DNA of 64,000 bases, taken from UBA4744 sp963717135. Its GTDB lineage: Bacteria > Actinomycetota > Acidimicrobiia > Spongiisociales > UBA4744. The notes under the pieces are model-generated. The model saw only the letters and a program-made list of their open reading frames with translations. It did not search any database and was not told the DNA's origin. Below, piece after piece: positions 16,985-26,557 of the stretch; positions within the stretch are counted from its first letter, which is position 1; every line of letters starts with the position of its first letter. Location of the stretch: the NCBI GenBank assembly GCA_963717135.1, contig CAVQVN010000004.1, forward strand, positions 62,001 through 126,000, written 5' to 3'. A program made the position numbers and the translations under genes.

Positions 16985-18241
16985 CTACTCGTGACTTCCG
17001 AAGATGAGGGCGACGTTGTGGCCCCCGAAGCCGAAAGAATTGCTCATGACCTTGTCGACCGCCATTGTTCGGGCCTGATTGGGAACGTAGTCGAGATCGC
17101 ACTCGGGGTCCGGATTGGCCAGATTGATGGTGGGCGGCACGATCCCATCCCGGATGGCCAGCACGCTGGCTATTGCCTCAACCGCGCCGGCTCCACCCAA
17201 AATGTGGCCGGTCATCGACTTGGTGGAGGAGATCGCGACACGACGGGCCGCCTCCTCACCAAACGCCAGCTTGATCGCCGCAGTTTCGGTTGAGTCGTTG
17301 GCCGGGGTCGAAGTTCCATGAGCGTTGATGTAGTCGATGTCCGCTGGATCGATGCCCGCATCTTCTATGGCCGCCGTCATCGCCCGCGCCGCGCCGGTCC
17401 CGCCCGGCTTGGGGAGAGTGATGTGGTAGGCGTCCGACGACATTCCGTACCCGAGGACTTCTGCGTAGATGCGGGCCCCCCGGGCCAACGCATACTCACG
17501 CTCCTCCAGAATGAGCGAAGCCGCCCCCTCGGCCATCACAAAACCATCACGGTCGGCGTCGAACGGCCGGGAAGCGCCTTCAGGGTCGTCGTTGCGAGTG
17601 GATAGGGCCCGTGCCTGTGCAAACCCGGATACTGCGTACTCGCGGATCGGCGCCTCGACACCACCCGCCACCATCACGTCGGCGGCACCGCGGCGGATCA
17701 CCTCTGCCGCATCGCCAATCGCGTTGGCGGAAGCGGCGCAGGCGGTCACCGTGCAACCAACCGGACCAAACAGACTGAACGCAATGGAAACGTAACCGGC
17801 CCCCATATTGGGAATGATCTGGGTGATCGTATAGGGACTCATCCGGTCACCCCCGCGGGTGAACATGGTCTCCATCGACTCCTGAACGGAGATGATCCCT
17901 CCGATACCGCCACCGATCATGACACCGGTGCGGAGACCCGCGTCGGGATCATCGGAATAGTCGATTCCGGCGTCCGTCAGAGCCTGGGCCGTGGAGGCAA
18001 AAAACAACTGCGCAAACCGATCCATGGTGCGGACCTCGCGACGGCTCAGGTATGCCTCGGGGTCGAAGTCCTTCAGTTCGCCGGCGATCCGGACCGCAAA
18101 GCCCGTCGTATCAAACGACGAGATCTCGGCGATCCCGGACTTACCGGCCAGCAAGGATTGCCAAAAGGCGTCGACGGTCAACCCGACCGGGGTAACTGCA
18201 CCCAATCCGGTTACGACGACGCGCTTGTCGCGCGTGCGCAT
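16985..18241 (-). CDS. fabF: Beta-ketoacyl-ACP synthase II
   Basis: A 418-aa condensing enzyme that elongates acyl-ACP with malonyl-ACP in type II fatty acid synthesis. The nucleophile Cys is in VTACAASANAIGDA, and the two catalytic His are in INAHGTSTPAND and STKSMTGHILGG. It starts MRTRDKRVVVTG with AGGAAG 5 nt before the ATG. Last gene of the fabD-fabH-fabG-acpP-fabF cluster, 6 nt after acpP. Length and motifs are typical. Confidence 0.97.
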   Translation of the reverse strand: MRTRDKRVVVTGLGAVTPVGLTVDAFWQSLLAGKSGIAEISSFDTTGFAVRIAGELKDFDPEAYLSRREVRTMDRFAQLFFASTAQALTDAGIDYSDDPDAGLRTGVMIGGGIGGIISVQESMETMFTRGGDRMSPYTITQIIPNMGAGYVSIAFSLFGPVGCTVTACAASANAIGDAAEVIRRGAADVMVAGGVEAPIREYAVSGFAQARALSTRNDDPEGASRPFDADRDGFVMAEGAASLILEEREYALARGARIYAEVLGYGMSSDAYHITLPKPGGTGAARAMTAAIEDAGIDPADIDYINAHGTSTPANDSTETAAIKLAFGEEAARRVAISSTKSMTGHILGGAGAVEAIASVLAIRDGIVPPTINLANPDPECDLDYVPNQARTMAVDKVMSNSFGFGGHNVALIFGSHE

Positions 18242-18247
18242 GTCTTC

Positions 18248-18493
18248 CTAGCCGGCCAGCTTCGCCGCGACCACGTTGACGGCTTCGCCCACGGTGCTGA
18301 TCTCTTCTGCTTCCTCGTCGGGAATCTTGACTCCGAACTCGTCCTCGAGAGCCATCAGCAATTCCACGACACCCAACGAATCCACTTCGAGATCCTCCTC
18401 GAATGTGGCTTCCATCGAGACTTTCGACTCATCCAGGCCGAGCTCGCTGACGAGCAGATTCTTGATCCGGCTCTCGATTTCCGACTTTTCCAT
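18248..18493 (-). CDS. acpP: Acyl carrier protein
   Basis: An 81-aa acidic ACP. The phosphopantetheine attachment Ser is in EVDSLGVVELL, followed by EDEFGVKIPDEEAE. GGGAGG lies just upstream of the ATG at 18493, which I prefer over an upstream start adding 11 residues. It sits between fabG and fabF, the standard place for the fatty-acid ACP. Confidence 0.97.
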   Translation of the reverse strand: MEKSEIESRIKNLLVSELGLDESKVSMEATFEEDLEVDSLGVVELLMALEDEFGVKIPDEEAEEISTVGEAVNVVAAKLAG

Positions 18494-18503
18494 GTTTCCT
18501 CCC

Positions 18504-19241
18504 TTAGAGGGCCATTCCCCCGTCAACGACGAGGACTTGTCCGGTTATGTAGGCGGCTTCGTCCGAGGCAAGATAGCCCACCGCCGAGGCCACCTCACCG
18601 GCAAGTCCAAACCGTCCGAGGGCAATCGATCCGGCCGCAGCTTTGCGGACCTCCTCGGGCAAGCTTCTGGTCATGGCCGTGTCGATGAAGCCGGGAGCAA
18701 TGGCGTTGACAGTGACTCCTCTCGAACCCACCTCTTTCGCCACCGATTTGGTGAAACCAACCACCCCCGCCTTCGAAGCGGCGTAATTGGCCTGTCCGGC
18801 ATTACCCGAGATGCCCGCCACCGAGCTGAGACTGATGATCCTTCCCCACCGTGATTTCACCATCGGGCGCAGCGCAGCTTTGCTGCACAGGTAAACCGAT
18901 CGCAGGTTGGTGTTGAGAACCGCATCCCAATCGTCGGTGTCCATTCGCAACAACAACCCGTCCCTCGTAATGCCGGCATTGTTGACGAGAATGTCGACCG
19001 GACCAAGCTGTTTGGTCACGGCCGCGAACATCCGATCGACGTCTTCAGGGTCACCGACGTCCGCCTCGACGGTGATCCCCTCTCCCCCGGCTGAGGTGAT
19101 CTCTTCGAGCACTTCGGCGGCCTGCTCGGCAAAACCCGTGTAGTAATTGACGGCGATCCGGCTCCCCCGGCCGGCCAGCTCCAAAGCTATCGCCCGGCCG
19201 ATGCCGCCCGAGCCACCGGTCACCAAAGCAATCTTCGTCAT
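18504..19241 (-). CDS. fabG: 3-oxoacyl-ACP reductase
   Basis: A 245-aa short-chain dehydrogenase. NADPH-binding GGSGGIGRAIA, NNAG (LVNNAGITRDG), and catalytic Ser-Tyr-Lys in SLSSVAGISGNAGQANYAASK. The C terminus YITGQVLVVDGGMAL is typical of FabG. Its start overlaps the fabH stop by 4 nt, and acpP follows 10 nt later. It reduces beta-ketoacyl-ACP in the elongation cycle. Confidence 0.96.
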   Translation of the reverse strand: MTKIALVTGGSGGIGRAIALELAGRGSRIAVNYYTGFAEQAAEVLEEITSAGGEGITVEADVGDPEDVDRMFAAVTKQLGPVDILVNNAGITRDGLLLRMDTDDWDAVLNTNLRSVYLCSKAALRPMVKSRWGRIISLSSVAGISGNAGQANYAASKAGVVGFTKSVAKEVGSRGVTVNAIAPGFIDTAMTRSLPEEVRKAAAGSIALGRFGLAGEVASAVGYLASDEAAYITGQVLVVDGGMAL

Positions 19242-20323
19242 TCGGCCCTCCTCCCATCTCCGTAGAAAGCGATATTGGACTCGAGCAACTCCCGGGCGGT
19301 CTGCCCAACCGGCGGGAGCTGGGCGTCGCTCGAACCAAGCGGCTTGGTCCTTTGGCCCCAGCGCAACACAGCGGCCGCCCAGGTCAGACCGGCGCCGAAT
19401 GCGGCAAAGACGATGTTGGCTCCGGGAGCTACCCGCCCTTCCTCGAGGGCCTCGGTCAGCGCGATCGGGATGGTGGCCGCCGATGTGTTGCCATACGAGG
19501 CGATATTGACAAAGACCTGCTCCGGAGTCAGCTTCAGTTTGCGAGCCGTCGCATCGATGATCCGGATGTTGGCCTGGTGGGGTATCAACAGATCGACGTC
19601 CTCCACCGTCAATCCGGCTTCTTCGACCACCCGGGTGGAAGCTTCGCCCATGGCCGTCACGGCCCGGCGGAACACCTCGGGGCCGTCCATGCGGATGGCG
19701 TACTCGCTCGGATCACCCTGATAGCGGTTGCCGGCGGTACCGATGCCCGGAACGCAGAGAATCCCGGCGACCGAACCATCCGTGCCGATTTCCACTGATT
19801 GCAGTCCGACCGGTTGATCCGTTGCCTCGAGAACCACTGCGCCGGCTCCGTCTCCGAACAGCACCGCGGTGGCGCGGTCTGTGAAATCGAGGAGATGGGA
19901 GAGCTTCTCGGCGCCGATGACGAGCACCTTCTCGTGTCCACCACCTTTGATCATCTGGGTGGCCACGTTGAGGGCATAAATCCAACCCGAACATGCGGCG
20001 TTCAGATCGAAGACGGCTGCATTGACGGCACCCAGCTTGGCTTGAACGTGCGAGGCGGCACTCGGAATCACCGTGTCGGCGGTGCAGGTGGCCAGCACGA
20101 TGAGATCAATATCGGTCGGTTCGAGGTCGGCGGCGGCGAGAGCTTGCCGGGCGGCCACCACTGCCATGTCGGAAACGTCCACGTGAGAGATGCGGCGCTC
20201 TTTGATGCCGGTACGAGTAATGATCCAATCATCGCTGGTATCGGTGAGCATCTCGAGGTCGCGGTTGGACAGAACGGAGGGCGGAACGCATTTGCCCCAA
20301 CCGGTGATCTCCGCGTACCGCAT
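19238..20323 (-). CDS. fabH: Beta-ketoacyl-ACP synthase III
   Basis: A 361-aa initiating condensing enzyme (acyl-CoA plus malonyl-ACP). The catalytic Cys is in LNAACSGWIYAL, with His in LIPHQANIRIID and Asn in VFVNIASYGNTSAA. GRWGQRTKPLG-like residues and about 35 more extend the C terminus beyond the usual 320-335 aa. AGAAGG precedes the ATG. Second gene of the fab cluster. Confidence 0.95.
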   Translation of the reverse strand: MRYAEITGWGKCVPPSVLSNRDLEMLTDTSDDWIITRTGIKERRISHVDVSDMAVVAARQALAAADLEPTDIDLIVLATCTADTVIPSAASHVQAKLGAVNAAVFDLNAACSGWIYALNVATQMIKGGGHEKVLVIGAEKLSHLLDFTDRATAVLFGDGAGAVVLEATDQPVGLQSVEIGTDGSVAGILCVPGIGTAGNRYQGDPSEYAIRMDGPEVFRRAVTAMGEASTRVVEEAGLTVEDVDLLIPHQANIRIIDATARKLKLTPEQVFVNIASYGNTSAATIPIALTEALEEGRVAPGANIVFAAFGAGLTWAAAVLRWGQRTKPLGSSDAQLPPVGQTARELLESNIAFYGDGRRAE

Positions 20324-20336
20324 CGCTACTTCCTTC

Positions 20337-21272
20337 TCAAATCGACTGTCGAATCTGGCCGGCGACCGTGGCCGCCGAGCTCAGATCGTTGACGACCAAA
20401 ACGTCGGCGCCCGCCGTTGAACGCCGGGCCATTCCGGCCGTCACGTCACCAGGACCCACGTGCACAAATGCTTCGACCGTCCCCGCCATGTCTTCGAGGC
20501 TCTCGGCGAACCGAACCGGTGACTCCACCTGTCGGACCAGGAGGTCGGTCACCTCGGAAGGCGTGGAAGGACGAGCGGTCACGTTCGCCCACACAGGAAA
20601 CGACGGTAGCGCAGGCTCTACGGTAAGGAGGGATTCCCGGAGCTTATTGGTAGCCGAGGCCATCAAAGGAGAATGAAACGCCCCGGCTACGTCCAGCCGG
20701 ATGACCCGCCGGGCTCCCAATTCGCGTCCATGGTTGGCAAGCCACTCGAGGTCCTCTCCGGCGCCGGCAACCACCACTTGACCGGGAGAATTGATGTTGG
20801 CTACCCACAGCTGACCCCCATCGTCACGCCGGGTCTGGACAATGATCTCGGCCGTCTCAATATCGCAGCCGACCAGGGCGGCCATCCCCGATTGCTGTCC
20901 CGCCGCCGCATCGGCCATAGCTCTCCCCCGGTCGGAAACGATGCGCAGCGCATCGCGGTACCGGAAGACACCGGCGGCCGCCAACGCTGTGTATTCACCC
21001 AGCGAATGACCGGCGGCCGCCACCGGCTGTACCTCGCCCAGCATGCGGGAGAACTCCTCCCACAATGCGTAGGCCACGGCGAACAACGCCGGTTGAGCAC
21101 GATCGGTCTGAGTCAGAATCGATTGAGGCCCCTCGAGACATACAGTGCGCAGCGACCAACCGAGAAGGTCATCGGCGGTCGAGCCGAGCAGATCAGGGCG
21201 AAAATCGAAGAGTTCTTCTCCCATCCCGACCTGTTGGCTGCCCTGTCCCGGAAACAAGACGGCGAAACGCAT
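20337..21272 (-). CDS. fabD: Malonyl-CoA:ACP transacylase
   Basis: A 311-aa acyltransferase. The nucleophile Ser is in AAGHSLGEYTALAAAG, with an upstream FPGQGSQQVGMG motif and His in GAFHSPLM. The ATG at 21272 gives the standard N terminus MRFAVLFPGQGSQ; the frame is open a further 93 nt but that part has no similarity. No clear ribosome site. First gene of the fatty-acid cluster, 13 nt before fabH. Confidence 0.95.
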   Translation of the reverse strand: MRFAVLFPGQGSQQVGMGEELFDFRPDLLGSTADDLLGWSLRTVCLEGPQSILTQTDRAQPALFAVAYALWEEFSRMLGEVQPVAAAGHSLGEYTALAAAGVFRYRDALRIVSDRGRAMADAAAGQQSGMAALVGCDIETAEIIVQTRRDDGGQLWVANINSPGQVVVAGAGEDLEWLANHGRELGARRVIRLDVAGAFHSPLMASATNKLRESLLTVEPALPSFPVWANVTARPSTPSEVTDLLVRQVESPVRFAESLEDMAGTVEAFVHVGPGDVTAGMARRSTAGADVLVVNDLSSAATVAGQIRQSI

Positions 21273-21436
21273 AGGGGGTGAGACTAGAAAGGAATCGTGG
21301 TGGTTACCGGGATTGAGGCACTTCATGCCTCGTACCCGGTAGCTCGTGCCTCGTCCCGCCCTCACAGTCGTGAGAGGTATCGGGGCGAGCGAAGGTTCGG
21401 TGACGTTTCAGGTCAGATCCCCGAGTCGCGCGGCGC

Positions 21437-22480
21437 CTACGCCATCTCGTCGAGCACCGTCAACAATCGTTCCACGTCGTCCGCGTTGACGTCCCGATGC
21501 GTTACCAACCGGATCAGGCGCGGTCCCAGTGTGCTGATGACGATGCCTCTCCCCTTCAACCGGTCGACCAGCTCGACAACCGGGAAGGGGAAAACGCCTC
21601 CGTCAACCACCACCATGTTGGTTTCGACGGCGGCCAAATCGACTGCTTCGGGGTATCGATCGGCCAGGCCCTCGGCCAGCAGTCGGGCGATCTCGTGGTC
21701 TTCCCCAATTCGGCCGCGATCGCGCAGGGCAATGCGGGCCGGTGCGGCGATTACACCCACCTGCCGCATACCGCCCCCCAATCGTTTGCGGACATATCTG
21801 GCTTCTTCGATTATGTCTTTCGACCCGCACAAGACGGATCCGATCGGAGCGCCCAGGCCTTTGGAGAAGCAAAACTGAATGGTGTCGGCCAAAGCGGCAT
21901 ATTCCTCTGCGGCTATTCCGCTTGCCGCGACGGCGTTGAAGATGCGGGCTCCGTCGATGTGTACGGACAACCCACCCAGTCGAGCGACCGCAGTAGTGGC
22001 AACCATCATGTCGTAGGGTACGACGGTCCCACCCGACACGTTGTGGGTGTTCTCCCATACCAGCATCGAGATTCGCGGCATGTGATAGCGGGACTGGTCG
22101 ATCGCAGCACCCACTTCTTCCGCCGTCATCCGGCCGCCCGGTCCCGGGAGCGTTCGGAACTGCACTCCCGACACGGCCGCGGCTGCAGCCACTTCGTAAT
22201 TGCGCACGTGTCCGGTCTCAACGCAGAGAGCCTCATCTCCCGGTCGGGTCTGGGTGCTGATGGCCAGCTGGTTACCCATGCTGCCGGTGGGCACGAAAAC
22301 CGCCGCCGCTTTGCCGACCGCCGCCGCCGCTTCTTCCTCCAGGAGGTTGACCGTCGGGTCTTCGCCGTAGACATCGTCGCCCACTTCGGCTTCGGACATG
22401 GCCCGCCGCATCTCCGGAGTAGGCCGGGTCACCGTGTCGGATCGGAAATCGGCAATTCCGTCTGCAAAAGCCATCGTCAT
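21437..22480 (-). CDS. ltaE: Low-specificity L-threonine aldolase
   Basis: A 347-aa PLP enzyme cleaving threonine or allo-threonine to glycine and acetaldehyde. The N terminus DFRSDTVTRPTPEMR is diagnostic. HIDGARIFNA holds the Asp that contacts PLP, and the Schiff-base Lys is in FCFSKGLGAPIGS. AGGAG lies upstream of the ATG. It is divergent from the glucan phosphorylase gene across 121 bp and appears monocistronic. Confidence 0.93.
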   Translation of the reverse strand: MTMAFADGIADFRSDTVTRPTPEMRRAMSEAEVGDDVYGEDPTVNLLEEEAAAAVGKAAAVFVPTGSMGNQLAISTQTRPGDEALCVETGHVRNYEVAAAAAVSGVQFRTLPGPGGRMTAEEVGAAIDQSRYHMPRISMLVWENTHNVSGGTVVPYDMMVATTAVARLGGLSVHIDGARIFNAVAASGIAAEEYAALADTIQFCFSKGLGAPIGSVLCGSKDIIEEARYVRKRLGGGMRQVGVIAAPARIALRDRGRIGEDHEIARLLAEGLADRYPEAVDLAAVETNMVVVDGGVFPFPVVELVDRLKGRGIVISTLGPRLIRLVTHRDVNADDVERLLTVLDEMA

Positions 22481-22601
22481 GCACTCCTGGTCGATGTCCC
22501 GCCAGGGTACTCAGTCGGGCCGATTCCTCGTCGTGTGCTCGCCGTTTCCTTGCCAAGCGGGTAATCTCGCGGTCTCCACTTCAACTAGGGTTTCCTTTTC
22601 C

Positions 22602-24737
22602 ATGCGCGTAGATATTCCTTGCCTCCCGGGGGTTGAACTCCGGGTGCCCGCGACGTTCTCCCGGTTATACGACCTCGCCTACAACCTCTGGTGGTCGTGG
22701 GATGCCATGAACCAGTTATGGCGCTCGATCAGCCCAGAGCAATGGTCTCAATACCGCAACCCGGTCGAGATGCTCTCGGCCGTCGATCCGGCTACCTGGA
22801 AGGCGCTCGAAGACAGCGAGGTGTTCCAGGATCAATACGCCGACACGGTCCGACGGTTCGACGAGTACATGAAAGCCACCGACACCTGGTGGGATAGACA
22901 TCACGCCGACACCATCGGCGGGCCGGTCGCCTACCTGTGCGCCGAACACGGAGTCCACAGCTCCATGCCGATCTACTCAGGCGGCCTGGGCGTACTGGCC
23001 GGCGACCACACCAAGTCGGCGTCCGACCTCGGGCTGCCCTTTGTGGCGGTCGGACTCCTCTACCGGCGCGGCTACTTCCGCCAGGAGATCGAAGCGTCGG
23101 GAGATCAACAGCATATGTATCCGGTTGTCGATACCTCGAGGATGCCGGTCCTTCCGGTGGCAGGGCGGGGTGGACAGCTGAAAATCGAGGTCGAGTTCCC
23201 GGGGCGAACCGTCCTGGTGGCCGTATGGAAGATGCAAGTCGGCCGGATACCCATCCTGTTGCTCGACACGGATATCCCCGACAACGCCGATGCCGACCGT
23301 CCAATCACGCATATGCTCTACGTGCGAGGAAGGGAAATGCGGTTTGCCCAGGAATACGTCCTGGGAATCGGGGCCGTTCGGGCGCTCAAAGCTCTCGATA
23401 TCAAACCCGCCACCTGGCACGTCAACGAGGGCCACGCGGCGATGAGCCTGCTCGAGAGGCTGGCCGACGAGGTGAAGTCCGGTGCTTCACCGGAGGACGC
23501 CGAAAAGGCGGTCAAGGCCAATACCCTGTTCACTTTGCACACACCCGTCCCGGCCGGAAACGAAGTATTCGAGATGCCGCTCGTCGAAAAATACCTCAGC
23601 GATTGGCCGCGCCGGGTTGATCGGGACATGGCGTACCTGGCCCGTATGGGCAGTTCACGAGACGGTCAGAACGGCCACTTCGATCTCGGCGCCCTGGCCA
23701 TTCGCCTGTCATCATTCGTCAATGGCGTGAGCCAGCGTCACGCCGCGGTGGCTACCAATGATTGGGGACATCTCCTTGGTGGTGATGTCGTTCACGGCAT
23801 CACCAACGGTGTGCACACGCCGTCCTGGGTGAGTAGGGGTAACAAACGACTGCTGGCCGAGGTCATCGCGGCCGACTGGCTCACCAAACTCATCGAGGAC
23901 CCGAGCGTGGCCGAGAAACTCCGCGACGTACCCGATGACCGCATTTGGGAGGATCATCTGGCCCGCAAGCGTCTGTTGACCCGGTTCACCCGCGGTCGGA
24001 TCCGGAGGCAATATGCCCGTCACGGGGCGTCCCCCGACGAGTTGCGGGCCGTTGACACCCTGGTTCCTCCGGATCGGTTGACGATCGGGTTCGCTCGACG
24101 GTTCGCCACCTACAAGAGGGCTCTGCTGATGTTTCACAACATTCCCTGGTTGCAGGCGATCCTCACCAATCCCGATCGGCCCGTACAGGTGATCTTTGCC
24201 GGCAAAGCTCACCCGGCCGACAAGATGGGCCAGGAATACATCCGACGGATCATCGAATTGTCGAAGAGCCCCGAGCTATCCGGACACATCTACGTCTTGG
24301 AGGACTACGACATCCGAATGGCGAGGTTCCTCACTCAGGGTGTCGATGTGTGGTTGAACAACCCCCGTCCCCCGCAGGAGGCATCCGGCACCTCCGGTAT
24401 GAAGGCCGCCATGAACGGCGGATTGAACCTGTCCATTCTCGACGGCTGGTGGGCTGAGGGGTTCAACGGCAAGAACGGGTGGGCGTTCGGGCTGGAATGG
24501 GGAAACGGAGACCATCAAGCCCAGGACAACGAGGATGCGCTGGCGCTCTACCGGATCCTGCAGGATGAAGTGGTGCCTCGCTACTACGAACGCGACGAAA
24601 CGGGCACCCCGCGCGCCTGGGTGGAGATGATGAAGGATGCCATGATCTCCTCACTGGTTGGATTCAGCACCAACCGTATGGTCAAGCAGTACACCGAAGA
24701 GGCCTACGTTCCGTTGGGTAGGAAGCTGGGAAGCTGA
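22602..24737 (+). CDS. glgP: Alpha-glucan phosphorylase (GT35)
   Basis: A 711-aa enzyme releasing glucose-1-phosphate from alpha-1,4-glucans such as glycogen or maltodextrins. The N-terminal segment LYDLAYNLWWSWD and the C-terminal PLP site in EASGTSGMKAAMNGG (Lys) are diagnostic of this bacterial GT35 subgroup, which is shorter than E. coli GlgP/MalP (about 800 aa). The ATG at 22602 starts MRVDIPCLPGVELRVP; the open frame upstream is antisense to ltaE. No other glycogen gene is adjacent. Confidence 0.94.
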   Translation: MRVDIPCLPGVELRVPATFSRLYDLAYNLWWSWDAMNQLWRSISPEQWSQYRNPVEMLSAVDPATWKALEDSEVFQDQYADTVRRFDEYMKATDTWWDRHHADTIGGPVAYLCAEHGVHSSMPIYSGGLGVLAGDHTKSASDLGLPFVAVGLLYRRGYFRQEIEASGDQQHMYPVVDTSRMPVLPVAGRGGQLKIEVEFPGRTVLVAVWKMQVGRIPILLLDTDIPDNADADRPITHMLYVRGREMRFAQEYVLGIGAVRALKALDIKPATWHVNEGHAAMSLLERLADEVKSGASPEDAEKAVKANTLFTLHTPVPAGNEVFEMPLVEKYLSDWPRRVDRDMAYLARMGSSRDGQNGHFDLGALAIRLSSFVNGVSQRHAAVATNDWGHLLGGDVVHGITNGVHTPSWVSRGNKRLLAEVIAADWLTKLIEDPSVAEKLRDVPDDRIWEDHLARKRLLTRFTRGRIRRQYARHGASPDELRAVDTLVPPDRLTIGFARRFATYKRALLMFHNIPWLQAILTNPDRPVQVIFAGKAHPADKMGQEYIRRIIELSKSPELSGHIYVLEDYDIRMARFLTQGVDVWLNNPRPPQEASGTSGMKAAMNGGLNLSILDGWWAEGFNGKNGWAFGLEWGNGDHQAQDNEDALALYRILQDEVVPRYYERDETGTPRAWVEMMKDAMISSLVGFSTNRMVKQYTEEAYVPLGRKLGS

Positions 24738-24755
24738 AAACGTGGCGTCTCGTTC

Positions 24756-24776
24756 GGATAGCGGATAGCGGTCAGC
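24756..24776. repeat. Heptamer array (GGATAGC, GGATAGC, GGTCAGC)
   Basis: Three 7-bp units between two convergent genes. The last unit contains the stop codon of the aminotransferase gene (24772-24774). The same word in inverse orientation (GCTATCC) recurs in the repeat block at about 16447 and 16754. Confidence 0.7.
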
Positions 24777-25947
24777 GGAGCTTCTCCAACGCGTCTCTGA
24801 TTCCCCGGACGGCCTGGCCCGTTCGGTGTTCATTCTCGACGAGGGCAAACCGCACAAATCCCTCGCCGTGTGGACCGAATCCCATGCCGGGGCTCACGGC
24901 GACCTTGGCTTTCTTCATCAGCATGATGGTGAAGTCGAGGGATCCCATTTCGGCATACGCAGCCGGGATCGGTGCCCACACGAACATCGTGCCGCGCGGC
25001 TTGGGGAAGCTCCATCCGGCCCGATCGAGCCCGTCCACCAGCGTGTCGCGGCGGCGGCGGTAGATCTCATTGACCTCTCCTACGTACCCGTCCCCCTCGT
25101 TGAGAGCAATGATGGAGGCGATTTGAATCGGCTGAAAGGTGCCGTAATCCAGGTAAGACTTCAGCTTGGCCAGCGCGGCCACCATCTCATGGTTTCCGAC
25201 CACGAAGCCGACCCGCCAACCAGCCATCGAGTGGCCCTTGGTGAGGGTGTAGAGCTCGACCCCTACCTCTTTGGCACCCGGAACCTCCAGCAAGCTGGGC
25301 GGTTGGTACCCGTCAAACCCGAGGTCGGCATAGGCAAAGTCGTGTATCAGCATGATCTCGTGGTTCCGGGCGAAGTCGACCAGCTTCTGGAAGAACGAGA
25401 GATCGACACAGGCAGTCGTCGGGTTATGGGGGAACGAAGTGAGTATCACCCGGGGCCGTGGCCAGGTCTCTTCGAAACTTGTCTGCAGTCGGGCAAAGAA
25501 ATCGTCGTCGAGCGACAAAGGAACCCGATTGACCTCAGCGCCGGCCAAAACCGGTGCGTAGATATGGATCGGGTAGCTGGGTTCGGGAACCAATGCCACA
25601 TCGCCGGGTTGCACCAGCGCCCACATCAAATGCGAGAGTCCTTCCTTGGCGCCGATGGTGGTTATCACCTCCGTGTCCGGATCGAGTTCCACACCGAAAC
25701 GCCGCTGGTATCGAGCGGCAACGGCTTTGCGCAAGTTGGGTATGCCTCGGGATGACGAGTAACGGTGGTTGCGAGGATTGCGTGCCGCTTCGACGAGCTT
25801 TTCGACCACTTCGGGACGGGTGGGAATATCCGGGTTTCCAAACCCCAGGTCGATGATGTCTTCTCCCGCTCGCCGAGCCTGCAGTTTCAGTTCGTTGACC
25901 TGAGCGAAGACATATGGCGGTAGATTGTCGATCCGGCGAAACTCCAT
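24772..25947 (-). CDS. Class I aminotransferase, AlaC-like
   Basis: A 391-aa fold-type I PLP aminotransferase. N terminus FRRIDNLPPYVFAQVNELK, substrate loop SFPHNPTT, and PLP Lys in LYTLTKGHSMAGWRVGF. These resemble alanine/2-oxoglutarate (AlaC/YfdZ) transaminases. GGGAGG precedes the ATG at 25947, so I drop the 11 residues of the longer frame. The substrate is not provable from sequence. The heptamer array overlaps its stop codon. Confidence 0.87.
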   Translation of the reverse strand: MEFRRIDNLPPYVFAQVNELKLQARRAGEDIIDLGFGNPDIPTRPEVVEKLVEAARNPRNHRYSSSRGIPNLRKAVAARYQRRFGVELDPDTEVITTIGAKEGLSHLMWALVQPGDVALVPEPSYPIHIYAPVLAGAEVNRVPLSLDDDFFARLQTSFEETWPRPRVILTSFPHNPTTACVDLSFFQKLVDFARNHEIMLIHDFAYADLGFDGYQPPSLLEVPGAKEVGVELYTLTKGHSMAGWRVGFVVGNHEMVAALAKLKSYLDYGTFQPIQIASIIALNEGDGYVGEVNEIYRRRRDTLVDGLDRAGWSFPKPRGTMFVWAPIPAAYAEMGSLDFTIMLMKKAKVAVSPGMGFGPHGEGFVRFALVENEHRTGQAVRGIRDALEKLR

Positions 25948-26042
25948 GCATTGACCTCCCGAGCCCGCCCAGCGTAACAAGCAGGCTGCCCGGGCGAATG
26001 TTTGTGGAATAGTCTGACGAGGCCAAGACCGAGGGAGCTGTC

Positions 26043-26402
26043 ATGAACGTCAACCCGGAAGTAGACGAATGGTTCGCCCGAAAGAAGCCCGTGCAATCCG
26101 AAGCAATGCTGCGCGTTCGGGAGATTTTTCTCGGCGCCGATCCCCGGATTGAGGAAACCATCAAATGGTCGACCCCGACCTTTATGTACAAAGGCAACAT
26201 CGCCAGCTTCAATCCGGCCAAGAAACTGGTCAGCCTGCTATTCCACAAGGGCGCCGAGATCCCCGGCCATCATCCACGCCTCGAAGGAGAGGGTGACGCC
26301 GCCCGGGTGATGAGGTTCGCCGATCTGAATGAGGTTGAAGAGGCGCGAGCCGACCTCGAAGCGGTCATTCGGGCCTGGTGTGAGATGAGGGATGGTTCCT
26401 AG
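26043..26402 (+). CDS. DUF1801-domain protein
   Basis: A 119-aa protein of the DUF1801 family (YdhG-like, frataxin-fold). Characteristic segments are IRETFLG-like (VREIFLGADPRIEETIKW), TFMYKGNIASF and a C-terminal LEAVIRAWCEM helix. Function unknown in the family. It is divergent from the aminotransferase gene. A heptamer array starts at its stop codon. Confidence 0.8.
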   Translation: MNVNPEVDEWFARKKPVQSEAMLRVREIFLGADPRIEETIKWSTPTFMYKGNIASFNPAKKLVSLLFHKGAEIPGHHPRLEGEGDAARVMRFADLNEVEEARADLEAVIRAWCEMRDGS

Positions 26403-26429
26403 GTTCTGGTTCCTCGTTTCTCGTTGTCG
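26402..26429. repeat. Degenerate heptamer array (GGTTCTG, GTTCCTC, GTTTCTC, GTTGTCG)
   Basis: Four 7-bp units; the first base is the last base of the TAG stop of the DUF1801 gene. Units resemble those at 15158-15185. The rest of the gap to 26557 holds the palindromic element below. Confidence 0.6.
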
Positions 26430-26479
26430 GCTGCGCGATGTGTGCGACACACCGGCTCGCCTCTCAAATGGAGCAATGA

Positions 26480-26535
26480 CTTCCCCCTGCAAGGGGGAAG
26501 TACCCGAGCAAAGCGAGGGGGATGGGGGTCAAGCG
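26480..26535 (+). repeat. Dispersed palindromic element, copy A
   Basis: A CTTCCCCCT / AGGGGGAAG stem (about 26480-26499) is followed by TACCCGAGCAAAGCGAGGGG and GATGGGGGTCAAGCG. The tail is almost base-for-base the same as at 51228-51261. Intergenic, 22 bp from the LLM-oxidoreductase stop. Confidence 0.8.
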
Positions 26536-26557
26536 TTGCCGCCAGACCGTCGAAACA

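Noticed and set aside
21497..22564. A 355-codon frame antisense to threonine aldolase
   Set aside because: No motif; the aldolase on the other strand is certain.
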